Below, piece by piece: positions 44,070 to 52,421 of a DNA stretch of 64,000 nt (position 1 is the stretch's first letter; each line of letters opens with the position of its first letter). Source of the DNA: Rhizobiaceae bacterium (lineage in GTDB: Bacteria > Pseudomonadota > Alphaproteobacteria > Rhizobiales > Rhizobiaceae). Under the pieces are notes generated by a model. The model did no database searches, was not told the DNA's origin, and saw only the letters and a list, made by a program, of their open reading frames with translations. Both the position numbers and the translations under genes were made by a program. The DNA is taken from NCBI GenBank assembly GCA_029233925.1, contig JARGOX010000018.1:62001-126000 (forward strand), in the 5' to 3' direction.

Positions 44070-44774
44070 ATGAACGATGATGCCAAGTCAAAACGACCAC
44101 ATAATCTTCTTGAGGATCAGACGCTCGACCGGGCACAGCTGGAAACATTGGCTGCTGGTGATAAACCGTTCACCCTGGTGCGCTGTGATCTCGAGGAGGT
44201 GGCGCTCTCGAGGCTGGATCTTGGCAATTGGACTTTCGACAATTGCATCCTCAGGCGGGCCGCGTTCGTCGGGGCAAAATTGGAAGGCAGCCAGTGGCTG
44301 GGTTGTCGCGGTGGATTTGCCGATTTTACCGGATCGGATCTCAGGGAAGCCCGATTTGAGGGATGCGATTTCAACAACAGCAATTTCCGCGGCGCCACGC
44401 TGTCTTCGGCATCGTTTGAACGGTGCAAGTTGACGGGGGCGAATCTGACGGAAACAAAATCGATGCATGCCGTTTTTGAAGAAACGATCCTTGCCGATGC
44501 AAGGTTGCCGGGTTTTTCCTTTCGCAAGGCCCAACTCAAGCAACTCGATTTTCAAATGGCAGATCTCAGGAAATGCGATTTCCGGCAAAGTGTTTTCGAA
44601 GAGTGCAGTCTGCGTGATGCGAATCTGGCGGGTTGCCGTTTTGAAGGTGCTGACCTGCGGGGCGCTGATCTGGGAGGAATCCAGCTTGTCGACGCCCGGC
44701 AGTTCAAAGGTGCGACAATCTCGCGTGACCAGGCCGGGCAATTGCTGGCGGAGCTGGGTTTGAACGTTCGCTAG
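44070..44774 (+). CDS. Pentapeptide-repeat protein
   Basis: A 234-aa protein dominated by A(D/N)LXX repeats, for example FADFTGSDLREARFEGCDF and GADLRGADLGGIQLVDARQF, forming a right-handed quadrilateral beta-helix. It lacks a signal peptide or catalytic motif. Relatives include QnrA/MfpA-like DNA mimics that protect gyrase and many proteins of unknown role. It stands alone between tRNA-Leu and the acyl-CoA synthetase. The upstream 281 bases carry no feature I can support. Confidence 0.88.
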   Translation: MNDDAKSKRPHNLLEDQTLDRAQLETLAAGDKPFTLVRCDLEEVALSRLDLGNWTFDNCILRRAAFVGAKLEGSQWLGCRGGFADFTGSDLREARFEGCDFNNSNFRGATLSSASFERCKLTGANLTETKSMHAVFEETILADARLPGFSFRKAQLKQLDFQMADLRKCDFRQSVFEECSLRDANLAGCRFEGADLRGADLGGIQLVDARQFKGATISRDQAGQLLAELGLNVR

Positions 44775-44814
44775 CGAGATCAGAGCAAACAATATCGGGC
44801 TGGCTTGTCATGAT

Positions 44815-44847
44815 CCGGCAACCTGCCGTGACAGGCCGCAGGTCCGG
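44815..44847 (+). terminator. Possible terminator after pentapeptide-repeat gene
   Basis: ACCTGC (44821-44826) pairs with GCAGGT (44838-44843), and flanking CCGG/CCGG extends the stem past a 2-nt bulge. There is no U-run, so it may act as an RNA stabiliser or a Rho-assisted stop. Confidence 0.3.
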
Positions 44848-45007
44848 TGCGCTGATGACTTTGTCTGCCGCCAAGGACGCTTCACATTATTTTGCAGCGC
44901 AACCCCATGTGATCCCAAAGGCGTTTTCATTCTTTCCATCGCCCTAAGCCAGGGCTATAAACACGCATGAAATCAACGCCTCGAGTGCACAGGAATTGAG
45001 CCGGCCC

Positions 45008-46639
45008 ATGCTTCCACTTGGTGACACTTATGAAGATCTTGTGCGTGATTTTCGCTGGGATATTCCTGAATATTTCAATATCGCTGTAGCCGCCTGTGAT
45101 GTCTGGGCGGGCAGGGAGCCCGAACGGGTGTGTCTGAAACATTATCAGCCGGATGGTGACGCCGATACATTGAACTATGGTGCCTTGCGCGATCAGTCCA
45201 ATGCCTTTGCCAACGGACTTGCCTCTCTTGGTATTGGAACAGGTGACCGCGTTGCGCTCATGCTGCCGCAGAGTTTTGAGACAGTCGTGGCCCATATGGC
45301 AATCTACAAGCTGGGCGCCATCGCCGTGCCGCTGGCGCTGCTGTTTGGCGTTGATGCGGTGGAATATCGTCTCCAGACATCGGGAGCCAAAATACTTGTC
45401 ACCAATTCATCCGGAGTGCAAAAGGTCGCGCAGATCGCCGATGGTCTGGAACATTTGACGTCTTTGGTCTGTGTCGATGATTCGCCTGATGCAATCTCCT
45501 TTGGCACATTGGTCAGAGAATTCTCTCCCCTTTTTGATGTCGTTTCCACCAAAAGCGAAGATCCGGCGCTGATGATTTTCACCTCCGGCACCACCGGACC
45601 GCCAAAGGGGGCATTGCATGCCCACCGGGTACTGCTTGGCCATCTGCCGGGTATTGAGTTCCCCCATGAATTTCTGCCGCAGCCGGGTGATCTGCTTTGG
45701 ACCCCGGCGGACTGGGCATGGGCGGGGGGATTGTTGAATGTGCTTTTGCCTGGCCTTTATTTTGGTGTGCCGGTGGTCTCGACGGCGGCGCAGAAGTTTG
45801 ATCCGGAAACGGCGTTCGAAATCATGGAGAAGATGGGCGTGCGCAACGCTTTCATACCGCCAACGGCGCTGAAAATGCTCAGAATGGTTGACCAGCCCAT
45901 GGCGCGATATGATTTGAAACTGCGGACCATCGGTTCCGGCGGAGAAGCGCTGGGCAGGGAAACATTTGAATGGGCCAAGAGAGAGCTTGGTCTTACCATC
46001 AATGAATTTTATGGGCAGACCGAGTGCAATCTGGTGCTTGCTTCCTGCAACAGGCTTGGGGTGAGCAAGGCCGGAGCGATCGGCAAGATGGTGCCTGGTC
46101 ATACGGTTGGGATCATTGATGGAGCTGGTCGGGAGGTGGCTGCTGGAAAACCAGGGCAGATCGCGGTCAGGCGGCCTGATCCGGTCATGTTTTTGCGTTA
46201 CTGGGGCAATGATAGCGCAACGCAGGAAAAATTCATTGGCGATTGGATGTTGACCGGGGACCAGGGTATCCAGCGCGCCGATGGCTATGTCGAGTTCTTC
46301 GGGCGCGATGATGATGTCATCACATCCGCCGGATACAGGATCGGACCGGGTGAAATCGAAGACTGCCTGACAGCCCACGCGGCCGTCGCGCTTGCTGCCG
46401 CCATTGGCAAGCCGGATCCGGTCCGAACGGAAATTGTCAAAGCCTATATCGTGCTCAAACCGGGATATAAGCCGAGCCACGCACTGGCAGGCGAGATCCA
46501 GGACTGGGTGAAGATCCGCCTGTCCGCCCATGAATATCCGCGTGAAGTGGAATTTGTCGCCACCCTGCCATTGACGACAACAGGCAAGGTCATTCGGCGC
46601 GAATTGCGCGATCGGGCCGTGCGCGAAGCGAGGGTTTAG
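45008..46639 (+). CDS. AMP-dependent acyl-CoA synthetase
   Basis: A 543-aa ligase of the ANL superfamily that activates a carboxylic acid to acyl-CoA through an acyl-AMP. The ATP/AMP motif LMIFTSGTTGPPKGALHAH, the NEFYGQTECN adenine-binding segment, the hinge GRDDDVITSAGYRIGPGEIE and the C-terminal Lys in LPLTTTGKVIRRELR are all present. The overall pattern resembles medium-chain (ACSM-like) synthetases. ATG 45008 is preferred over TTG 44996, whose AGGA is too close. It stands alone; the acid is not indicated by the neighbours. Confidence 0.9.
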   Translation: MLPLGDTYEDLVRDFRWDIPEYFNIAVAACDVWAGREPERVCLKHYQPDGDADTLNYGALRDQSNAFANGLASLGIGTGDRVALMLPQSFETVVAHMAIYKLGAIAVPLALLFGVDAVEYRLQTSGAKILVTNSSGVQKVAQIADGLEHLTSLVCVDDSPDAISFGTLVREFSPLFDVVSTKSEDPALMIFTSGTTGPPKGALHAHRVLLGHLPGIEFPHEFLPQPGDLLWTPADWAWAGGLLNVLLPGLYFGVPVVSTAAQKFDPETAFEIMEKMGVRNAFIPPTALKMLRMVDQPMARYDLKLRTIGSGGEALGRETFEWAKRELGLTINEFYGQTECNLVLASCNRLGVSKAGAIGKMVPGHTVGIIDGAGREVAAGKPGQIAVRRPDPVMFLRYWGNDSATQEKFIGDWMLTGDQGIQRADGYVEFFGRDDDVITSAGYRIGPGEIEDCLTAHAAVALAAAIGKPDPVRTEIVKAYIVLKPGYKPSHALAGEIQDWVKIRLSAHEYPREVEFVATLPLTTTGKVIRRELRDRAVREARV

Positions 46640-46698
46640 GTCGCAATGTTGTCAAATGGAATCCAATGGAAACCATGTGATGCGAAACAGTCGATCTG

Positions 46699-47976
46699 CT
46701 ATTTGCGTCGGATGAAGCTGCGCAGCTTGTTGCGGACAATACGCGCAATGTTGCGGGTGTTTTGGTTCAGGTGCAATTGCTTCGCAACCTGGTGTATATC
46801 GCGGTCGGCTGACGGGGTAAGACCCAGGACCAATGTGCCCATATTGCATCGCTCGCGCCACAGGCGACTCATGACCGGGTGGTCGGGAACAGCGCATGAA
46901 TCGGTAATGACGATATTTGGATCATCCAGGTGGGTGGTCGTCAGATCGTCCATCAGCAATTGGCCTGGCGAATAATTGCGATAGGTCTCGTTGAATGCTG
47001 TTTTCCATGTGTAGGCCGTGCCGCTCATGATGAACACAACCGTTGATGCGATGGCTTCACCATCAAGATTGAGGGTGTGAATACGCACATTGTCGCTTTC
47101 CGCCAGTCCGGTGATTGCTTCGCGGGCAAAGGCGGCGCGATAGCGATCGACGACCATGGCCGAACGCCGCTGGCCTTTCCAGCCGCTGGCCTCAAGGGCC
47201 AGAAATTCTTCCATGCGGAAACGTATCTCTTCTGCCTGCCTGGCCACATCATAGGTAAGATCGCCCAGTTTGCTCAATTGTTTGCGCAGGCGGCGGCGGT
47301 CGCGAACATGTTTGGTCGACATGGATTGTTTCAGGTAGGTCGGGCCATCCTGCATACTTTGCAGCATTGGCCGCTCAAAACGGTCTGTTTCGGCGATCGG
47401 CAGGTTGCGGCTGGCAGCCACGGCCCGCAGCAATTGCACAAAGGGACCGTCAAGGCGCGCGTTTGGGATGACCAGAATCGGTGGCAGACGCAGCACCTTG
47501 TCGTTGAGCGTCTCAAACAGATTGTCCAGTGTTTCCGCTGCACCTTCTTCATCAAGCAAAGGTGTGCCCAGTGGGCCATAGGGATTGGACCAGGCGCGAA
47601 TGAACGGCGTTCTGAAGGATAACCCGGAACGCTCGACAGTAAATGGCATGAGGAAACGCATTCGGCTGCGTGTCTCGTCTTCATCGCGCATGATCATCAG
47701 CCGTATCGTCCTGTCTTCGATACGCGGCATTGCCGGGGCCATGAAGCGGGCGGAAAAGAACACATTGGGTTCGATGGCGCGGTGGGTCAGAAAATCAAGT
47801 TCGTCGCGCAAATCGTAACCGGCCCGCTCGGGATAGAGGCTGAGGTGTCTTGACGGTTTTCTGGCGGGTACGGAAATATCAGCATTGGGACGCTGAATTG
47901 TCTGTCCTGCAATTTTGGTCGCAGTGGTGCTGCCGGCCCCACCTGAATCATTTTGAAGGAAAGGATTTGACGACAT
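46699..47976 (-). CDS. GNAT/BioF2-like acyltransferase
   Basis: A 425-aa protein with a C-terminal acetyltransferase_6 (BioF2/FemAB-like) domain: EFLALEASGWKGQRRSAM, AIASTVVFIMSGTAYTWKTA and YRNYSPGQLLMDDLTT. Such enzymes add acyl groups to cell-surface polysaccharides in CelD-like loci. AGGTGAT before ATG 47976 decides the start. It begins two bases after the flippase stop, so both are probably one unit. No membrane segment is seen. Confidence 0.85.
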   Translation of the reverse strand: MSSNPFLQNDSGGAGSTTATKIAGQTIQRPNADISVPARKPSRHLSLYPERAGYDLRDELDFLTHRAIEPNVFFSARFMAPAMPRIEDRTIRLMIMRDEDETRSRMRFLMPFTVERSGLSFRTPFIRAWSNPYGPLGTPLLDEEGAAETLDNLFETLNDKVLRLPPILVIPNARLDGPFVQLLRAVAASRNLPIAETDRFERPMLQSMQDGPTYLKQSMSTKHVRDRRRLRKQLSKLGDLTYDVARQAEEIRFRMEEFLALEASGWKGQRRSAMVVDRYRAAFAREAITGLAESDNVRIHTLNLDGEAIASTVVFIMSGTAYTWKTAFNETYRNYSPGQLLMDDLTTTHLDDPNIVITDSCAVPDHPVMSRLWRERCNMGTLVLGLTPSADRDIHQVAKQLHLNQNTRNIARIVRNKLRSFIRRK

Positions 47977-47977
47977 A

Positions 47978-49381
47978 TCACCTGGCCTCCCGGCTGTTGG
48001 CAATCGTGTGCTTCTTGCTCAAAATGTTCATATTGATGCCCAGGCGCCGGTGAATGATCACAAAAAGCAGGGCAGCTTCTGCTGTCATGGCTGCCATTGT
48101 CGCCGTGGCTGCGCCATTGATGCCGAAGTGAGGGATCAATGCCAGATTTCCGGCAATATTGATGATCAGCGCTGCGAAATAGACCATGGCGCATATTTTC
48201 TGTTCACCTGACATCATCAACAGCGCTTCGCCCGGACCAACAAAGGCCTTTGCGGCAATGCCGGCAAAAAGAATGGCCATGACGGAATAGCCAGTCGTAT
48301 AGCCGCTTCCAAAGAGAGACAGAAAAAATGGCCCCAACGCCAGCACGATGGCACCGACGAGCAGTGAGGACCAGAAGGTCCAGCGGGCAGCTGTCACCGC
48401 TGAGCGTGCCAGTTCGGTGCGATCCTTTTCTGCCACCAGGGCTGCAAATCGAGGTGTCATGCCTGCCTTGACTGCGAAAAATACAAAATGAACGAGGGCG
48501 ATTGTTTTTGCGGCGGCAAAATAGGTTGCCACCTGATCAGGCTCCACATAGAGGGCGACCATGACCACGTCCGAATTTGTCAGCAGGTAATAGAAGCCTT
48601 CGACAAGAAAGATCGGCAGGGCAATGCGCATCCAATAGCCCAGTTGAAATGCACGGGGGCCTTTGTCAAATCGGTGCTGCAAACGCCGGTCGACAATGAT
48701 CAACTGACCCATCGTCGTGATGCCTGTTGCAATCAGGGCGGCCGCCAGCGCCGTTTCAGCCGAAGCGTCGAACCCCAGCAGAAGTGCGGCGACCATGGTT
48801 GTCAGTATCAGCATTGGGCGGACAAGAAATGTCGGGCTGAGTGCCTGCACCATCCAGCTGTTTGCTCTTGCCGTGCCATCCAGCACATCACCCAGCGCGA
48901 TCATGGGCAACAGAAAGGCGCCGAGGAAAAGCGGAATCAGATAATAATCCTTGATCGTATCTGCGAAAAGGGTCAGGCAGGCGATGCCGAGCAAGCCAAG
49001 CAGTCCGGCACTCAACAGAGCGACAAGCCGTGCGGCCAAGGTTATGCCGCGAATGATTTCGACAGTTCCCACCTCGCGGTATTGCGGCACGAAGCGGATG
49101 ATGGCGGTTGGAAAACCCAGGCAGGACAGGCTGCCGACGATCACTGCCAGCACCCAGACAAAAACAAAGATGCCGTATTCGAACTGACCCATCAGACGCG
49201 CCAGTAAAACCTGCGAAAGAAAGGCCAGTCCGGCGCCCGCGATGCGGATCATGAAGGCGGTCAGTGACATCAGATGGGCCTGGCTTTGCCCGTCACGCCC
49301 TCTCAGGGCCTCCAGAATCTGCCCAAGATATCGGGTGCCGGTTTGCCGGACAGAAAAGTCCGACAACAGAGCATTCTCCAT
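47978..49381 (-). CDS. Polysaccharide flippase (Wzx/MVF-like)
   Basis: About 467 aa with 12 or more hydrophobic segments. The N-terminal FLSQVLLARLMGQFEYGIF and the C-terminal GPGEALLMMSGEQKICAMVY are typical of the polysaccharide-synthesis branch of the MOP superfamily, which moves lipid-linked oligosaccharides across the inner membrane. ATG 49381 is preferred; GTG 49405 is possible. No glycosyltransferase is adjacent, so its substrate must be made elsewhere. Confidence 0.9.
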   Translation of the reverse strand: MENALLSDFSVRQTGTRYLGQILEALRGRDGQSQAHLMSLTAFMIRIAGAGLAFLSQVLLARLMGQFEYGIFVFVWVLAVIVGSLSCLGFPTAIIRFVPQYREVGTVEIIRGITLAARLVALLSAGLLGLLGIACLTLFADTIKDYYLIPLFLGAFLLPMIALGDVLDGTARANSWMVQALSPTFLVRPMLILTTMVAALLLGFDASAETALAAALIATGITTMGQLIIVDRRLQHRFDKGPRAFQLGYWMRIALPIFLVEGFYYLLTNSDVVMVALYVEPDQVATYFAAAKTIALVHFVFFAVKAGMTPRFAALVAEKDRTELARSAVTAARWTFWSSLLVGAIVLALGPFFLSLFGSGYTTGYSVMAILFAGIAAKAFVGPGEALLMMSGEQKICAMVYFAALIINIAGNLALIPHFGINGAATATMAAMTAEAALLFVIIHRRLGINMNILSKKHTIANSREAR

Positions 49382-49538
49382 TGTATCTTCAGCAGCTTTA
49401 CGCACGTCAACACCAATTCAAACTCGATACTGGTATTCACCATAGGCTATCGGCGTTAAAAAACGGTTGGCTTACGTTGGCCCTCGAACCCATGCAGCAG
49501 GACGGTTGTGTTTTCCAAATGCATCGCGACACGCATGC

Positions 49539-49558
49539 TCCCTCCGTCGACGGTGGGA
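49539..49558. promoter_or_regulatory. GC-rich palindrome upstream of flippase and fcc genes
   Basis: TCCCTCCGTC followed by GACGGTGGGA: a 20-bp inverted repeat with a single mismatched pair and a perfect CCGTCGACGG core. It lies 158 bases before the flippase start. It has no loop, so it is more likely a protein site than an RNA hairpin. Confidence 0.35.
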
Positions 49559-49684
49559 ATGGGTCAACGGGCAATTCCAGATCACCGGTTTTTGCGGTAC
49601 TATTGGTCGCGTTGTCTGTTTTCAGGGATCGTCAAACAATGTACTTTCATTGCCAGACTTTACAATTCCATCGATATATAGATA

Positions 49685-49700
49685 CATTCATATATAAATG
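49685..49700. promoter_or_regulatory. A/T-rich palindrome upstream of sulfide dehydrogenase cytochrome
   Basis: CATTCATATATAAATG is a 16-bp palindrome with one mismatched pair, 65 bases before the cytochrome start. A/T-rich dyads of this kind are bound by ArsR-type sulfide sensors (BigR/SqrR) in alphaproteobacteria. That link is inference, since no such regulator is in the window. Confidence 0.4.
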
Positions 49701-49765
49701 AGTGTCGTGTATCGATATTGGTGACAGGTTTCCGGGAAACGCCAGGCTTTGGGAGGAGCTTGACT

Positions 49766-50494
49766 TTGTTACGGTATTTTAGACAGATTTTGAGCAGGAC
49801 AAAATGGTTTGCCACTACTTTTGCCGCGGGTCTTTTGCTGTGTTCTGCGCAGAGCCTGGCAGCAGATGCCAGCCGTGGCGAGGCGCTCTTCAAGGCCTGT
49901 TCTCAATGCCACGAGGTTGGTGCGCAAGCGAAGAACAAGGTGGGACCGCACCTGGACGGCGTTTTCGGACGTAAAGCGGGCAGCATTGAAGGTTTCAAAT
50001 ATTCCAGCGCCATGAAGCGGGCGGGCGATGGCGGGCTCGTCTGGTCGGTTGACGCCATAGATGCCTATATCCACAAACCGCGTACTTTCATCAAGGGCAA
50101 TCGCATGTCCTATCGCGGCATGGAAGACGATCAGGACAGGGCTGACCTCGTCGCCTGGCTTGAGCAGATATCTCTGACAAAACCGTCTGCAAACGCCAAT
50201 GTGCCCAGTACAAATGCCGTGGTCGGATTTGCAACGGCTGTTCTGGAGATCGAGGGCGATCCCGACTATGGCGCCTATCTCTCAGGTGAATGCGTCACCT
50301 GCCACCAGATAACCGGCAAGGCGGACGGTATCCCGTCAATTGTCGGCCTGCCAAGAGATTATTTTGTCCGTTCACTTTTTGAATACAAAACCAATATTCG
50401 TCAAAACGAAGTGATGAAAACACGGGTGATCAACCTTGCCGACGAGGAAATCGCCGCCCTTGCAGCCTATTTTTCAAGTCTGACACCACAGTGA
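49766..50494 (+). CDS. Di-heme cytochrome c, partner of flavocytochrome c sulfide dehydrogenase
   Basis: A 242-aa periplasmic protein with signal peptide (TTFAAGLLLCSAQSLAAD) and two haem sites: Cys45/Cys48-His49 (KACSQCHEVG) and Cys176/Cys179-His180 (GECVTCHQITG). Likely Met ligands are Met114 (GNRMSYRG) and Met217. The N-terminal domain looks like a class I c2/c550 cytochrome (VGPHLDGVFGRKAG), the C-terminal one like FccA. TTG 49766 is picked because GGGAGGAG ends seven bases upstream. It should carry electrons from the flavoprotein encoded 22 bases downstream. Confidence 0.88.
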   Translation: MLRYFRQILSRTKWFATTFAAGLLLCSAQSLAADASRGEALFKACSQCHEVGAQAKNKVGPHLDGVFGRKAGSIEGFKYSSAMKRAGDGGLVWSVDAIDAYIHKPRTFIKGNRMSYRGMEDDQDRADLVAWLEQISLTKPSANANVPSTNAVVGFATAVLEIEGDPDYGAYLSGECVTCHQITGKADGIPSIVGLPRDYFVRSLFEYKTNIRQNEVMKTRVINLADEEIAALAAYFSSLTPQ

Positions 50495-50516
50495 ATTTAC
50501 AACGGGAGGAAATGAA

Positions 50517-51791
50517 ATGACTCATTTTAACAGACGCCAGTTCGGATTGCTGCTCGCCAGCGGCGCTGCAACACTGGCTTTGCCAACCTATTTGCGTGCC
50601 CAGGCAAAACCCAAAGTGGTTGTTATCGGCGGTGGTGCCGGGGGCGCCACGGCAGCGCGTTATATCGCCAAGGATTCCAAGGGTGACATCGACGTCACGT
50701 TGATTGACGCGTCGGACATGTTCACGACCTGTTTTTTCTCCAATCTCTATCTGGGTGGCTACCGCGATTTCGCATCGATCACCCATGGCTATGACCGGCT
50801 GGAATCAAATTACGGTATCAGGAAAATTACCGATTATGCGACAGCGGTCGATCGTGCGACAAAAACCGTCACATTGGCTGATGGATCAACCGTGCCCTAT
50901 GATCGCCTCGTTGTCTCGCCAGGCATCGACCTGATCTATGATTCGGTGGAAGGCTATTCCGAGGAAGCTGCGCAAATCGCTCCGCATGCCTGGAAGGCGG
51001 GACCGCAAACGCAGCTACTCAAGGCCAAGCTTGACGCGGTCAAGGATGGCGAACAGATTGTCATGGTCACGCCGCCAAACCCCTTTCGTTGCCCGCCAGG
51101 ACCCTATGAGCGGGCGTCCATGATGGCGCATCTGCTGAAATCCAGGGGACATGCAAACAGCAAGATCGTTATTATCGATCCAAAGGAAAAGTTCTCGAAA
51201 CAGGGCCTGTTTCAGGAGGGTTGGGAGAAATACTATCCCGGCATGATCGAGTGGTATGGACCGGATGTCCATGGTGGTATCAAGAGTGTCGATGCAGCGG
51301 CCGGAAGCGTCGAAACCGATTTTGATACATTCAAGGGCGTGTTGCTCAATGTCATCCCCAGGCAAAAGGCAGGGGTCATTGCGGCGCAGGCCGGCCTTAC
51401 CAATGAAACCGGCTTCTGCCCGATCGAAGCATCAACAATGCGCTCGGAAAACGACGACAACATTTTTGTCATTGGTGACGCGTGCATCGCCGGCGCCATG
51501 CCGAAGTCTGGCTTTTCGGCAAACAGTCAGGCAAAGGTGGCAGCCATGACGATACGCAGTGAATTGACCGATTCAAAAGCCTTTCCGGCAAAATATTCCA
51601 ATACCTGCTGGAGCCTGATCGAAACCGATGACGGCGTGAAGGTTGGCGCGCAATATGCACCAAAGGATGGAAAGATCGCCTCGACGAGCACCTTTATCAG
51701 TCAGACGGGCGAGGATGCAGCAGTGCGCAAGTCAACCTTTGAGGAATCGGAAGGCTGGTACAAGGGCATCACTGCCGACATGTTTGGATAA
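50517..51791 (+). CDS. fccB: Flavocytochrome c sulfide dehydrogenase, flavoprotein subunit
   Basis: A 424-aa periplasmic flavoenzyme exported by a twin-arginine signal (NRRQFGLLLASGAATLALP). The FAD-binding motif VVVIGGGAGGATAARYIA is present. Cys72 in FTTCFFSNLYLGG matches the covalent flavin site of FccB. Cys192 (RCPPGPYERA) and Cys364 (SNTCWSLIE) match the redox disulfide pair. VIGDACIAGAMPKSGFSAN is the C-terminal FAD segment. It oxidises sulfide to sulfur and passes electrons to the cytochrome encoded upstream. A sulfite or thiosulfate role (SoxF) is possible, but no sox genes are nearby. Confidence 0.92.
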   Translation: MTHFNRRQFGLLLASGAATLALPTYLRAQAKPKVVVIGGGAGGATAARYIAKDSKGDIDVTLIDASDMFTTCFFSNLYLGGYRDFASITHGYDRLESNYGIRKITDYATAVDRATKTVTLADGSTVPYDRLVVSPGIDLIYDSVEGYSEEAAQIAPHAWKAGPQTQLLKAKLDAVKDGEQIVMVTPPNPFRCPPGPYERASMMAHLLKSRGHANSKIVIIDPKEKFSKQGLFQEGWEKYYPGMIEWYGPDVHGGIKSVDAAAGSVETDFDTFKGVLLNVIPRQKAGVIAAQAGLTNETGFCPIEASTMRSENDDNIFVIGDACIAGAMPKSGFSANSQAKVAAMTIRSELTDSKAFPAKYSNTCWSLIETDDGVKVGAQYAPKDGKIASTSTFISQTGEDAAVRKSTFEESEGWYKGITADMFG

Positions 51792-52002
51792 AGCGGCTTG
51801 TTCTTGCTTCGAACCATCTGGCTGAGGTGATTTGAGCCTCTGTCAGGCGGGTCGCATCAATAAATGATTTGATCGCAAAGTGTTTTGGTCTTCAGTGAAG
51901 CCATTTCGCGACAATCCGCTGTAAAGCTTCTGTACCAAAAGGTCGCAGATACGACGACTGTTTGCAGTTTTATAAAAAAGGCTTTTCGTCTAAGTACGAA
52001 AC

Positions 52003-52380
52003 ATGCTGCAGTCTTTACGACAGTCGAATGTGAGGAGAATGGCGTGCACGGCTTTGCTCGTGCCGCTGTTGTTCTATTCGTTCTTTGCTGTCGGAACGAT
52101 GCCGGCTCTTTCCAGCCAGGGATTTGAAATTGTCATCTGTTCCGGTGACGTCGTCAAGACGATCACCGTAGATGAAAATGGCAAGCCAATCGAAGAGCAG
52201 GTCACCAAGGCGTGCGATTGGTCGCTGCTGGTGCACGACGGTTCACTGGCGATTTTTGGCGGGGTTTTTTCGTATCCGGTATTGATCAAAAAGCAGATAT
52301 CGCTCTTTGAAAAGTCGGTCTATTTCGCCAGAAGAATTGCCTCCCATGTCCAGGCGCGGGGGCCGCCAACTATCCTCTGA
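52003..52380 (+). CDS. DUF2946-like small exported protein
   Basis: A 125-aa protein with an N-terminal hydrophobic segment (ACTALLVPLLFYSFFAVGTM) and a short periplasmic part with Cys in FEIVICSGD and KACDWSLL. The pattern fits DUF2946, small proteins found next to copper or iron uptake genes. ATG 52003 lacks a good ribosome site; ATG 52039 behind GAGGAGA is an alternative. It precedes the PepSY gene by 41 bases, so the two likely work together in metal handling, which is inference. Confidence 0.7.
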   Translation: MLQSLRQSNVRRMACTALLVPLLFYSFFAVGTMPALSSQGFEIVICSGDVVKTITVDENGKPIEEQVTKACDWSLLVHDGSLAIFGGVFSYPVLIKKQISLFEKSVYFARRIASHVQARGPPTIL

Positions 52381-52421
52381 TCTTTGAATTCGTCATTGAA
52401 CTTTTATCAGAGGAGAGACAG

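Larger units (their letters stand above)
49382..49765. other. Divergent region between flippase and sulfide dehydrogenase genes
   Basis: 384 bases with no supported gene. Two clear palindromes lie in it (49539-49558 and 49685-49700). The part from 49660 to 49720 is strikingly A/T-rich and has ATCGATA near 49670 and TATCGAT near 49710. Promoters for both directions are expected. Confidence 0.6.

Noticed and set aside
43704-44070. Genomic island inserted at tRNA-Leu
   Set aside because: There is no integrase, no repeated tRNA 3' end and no mobile gene in the neighbourhood.
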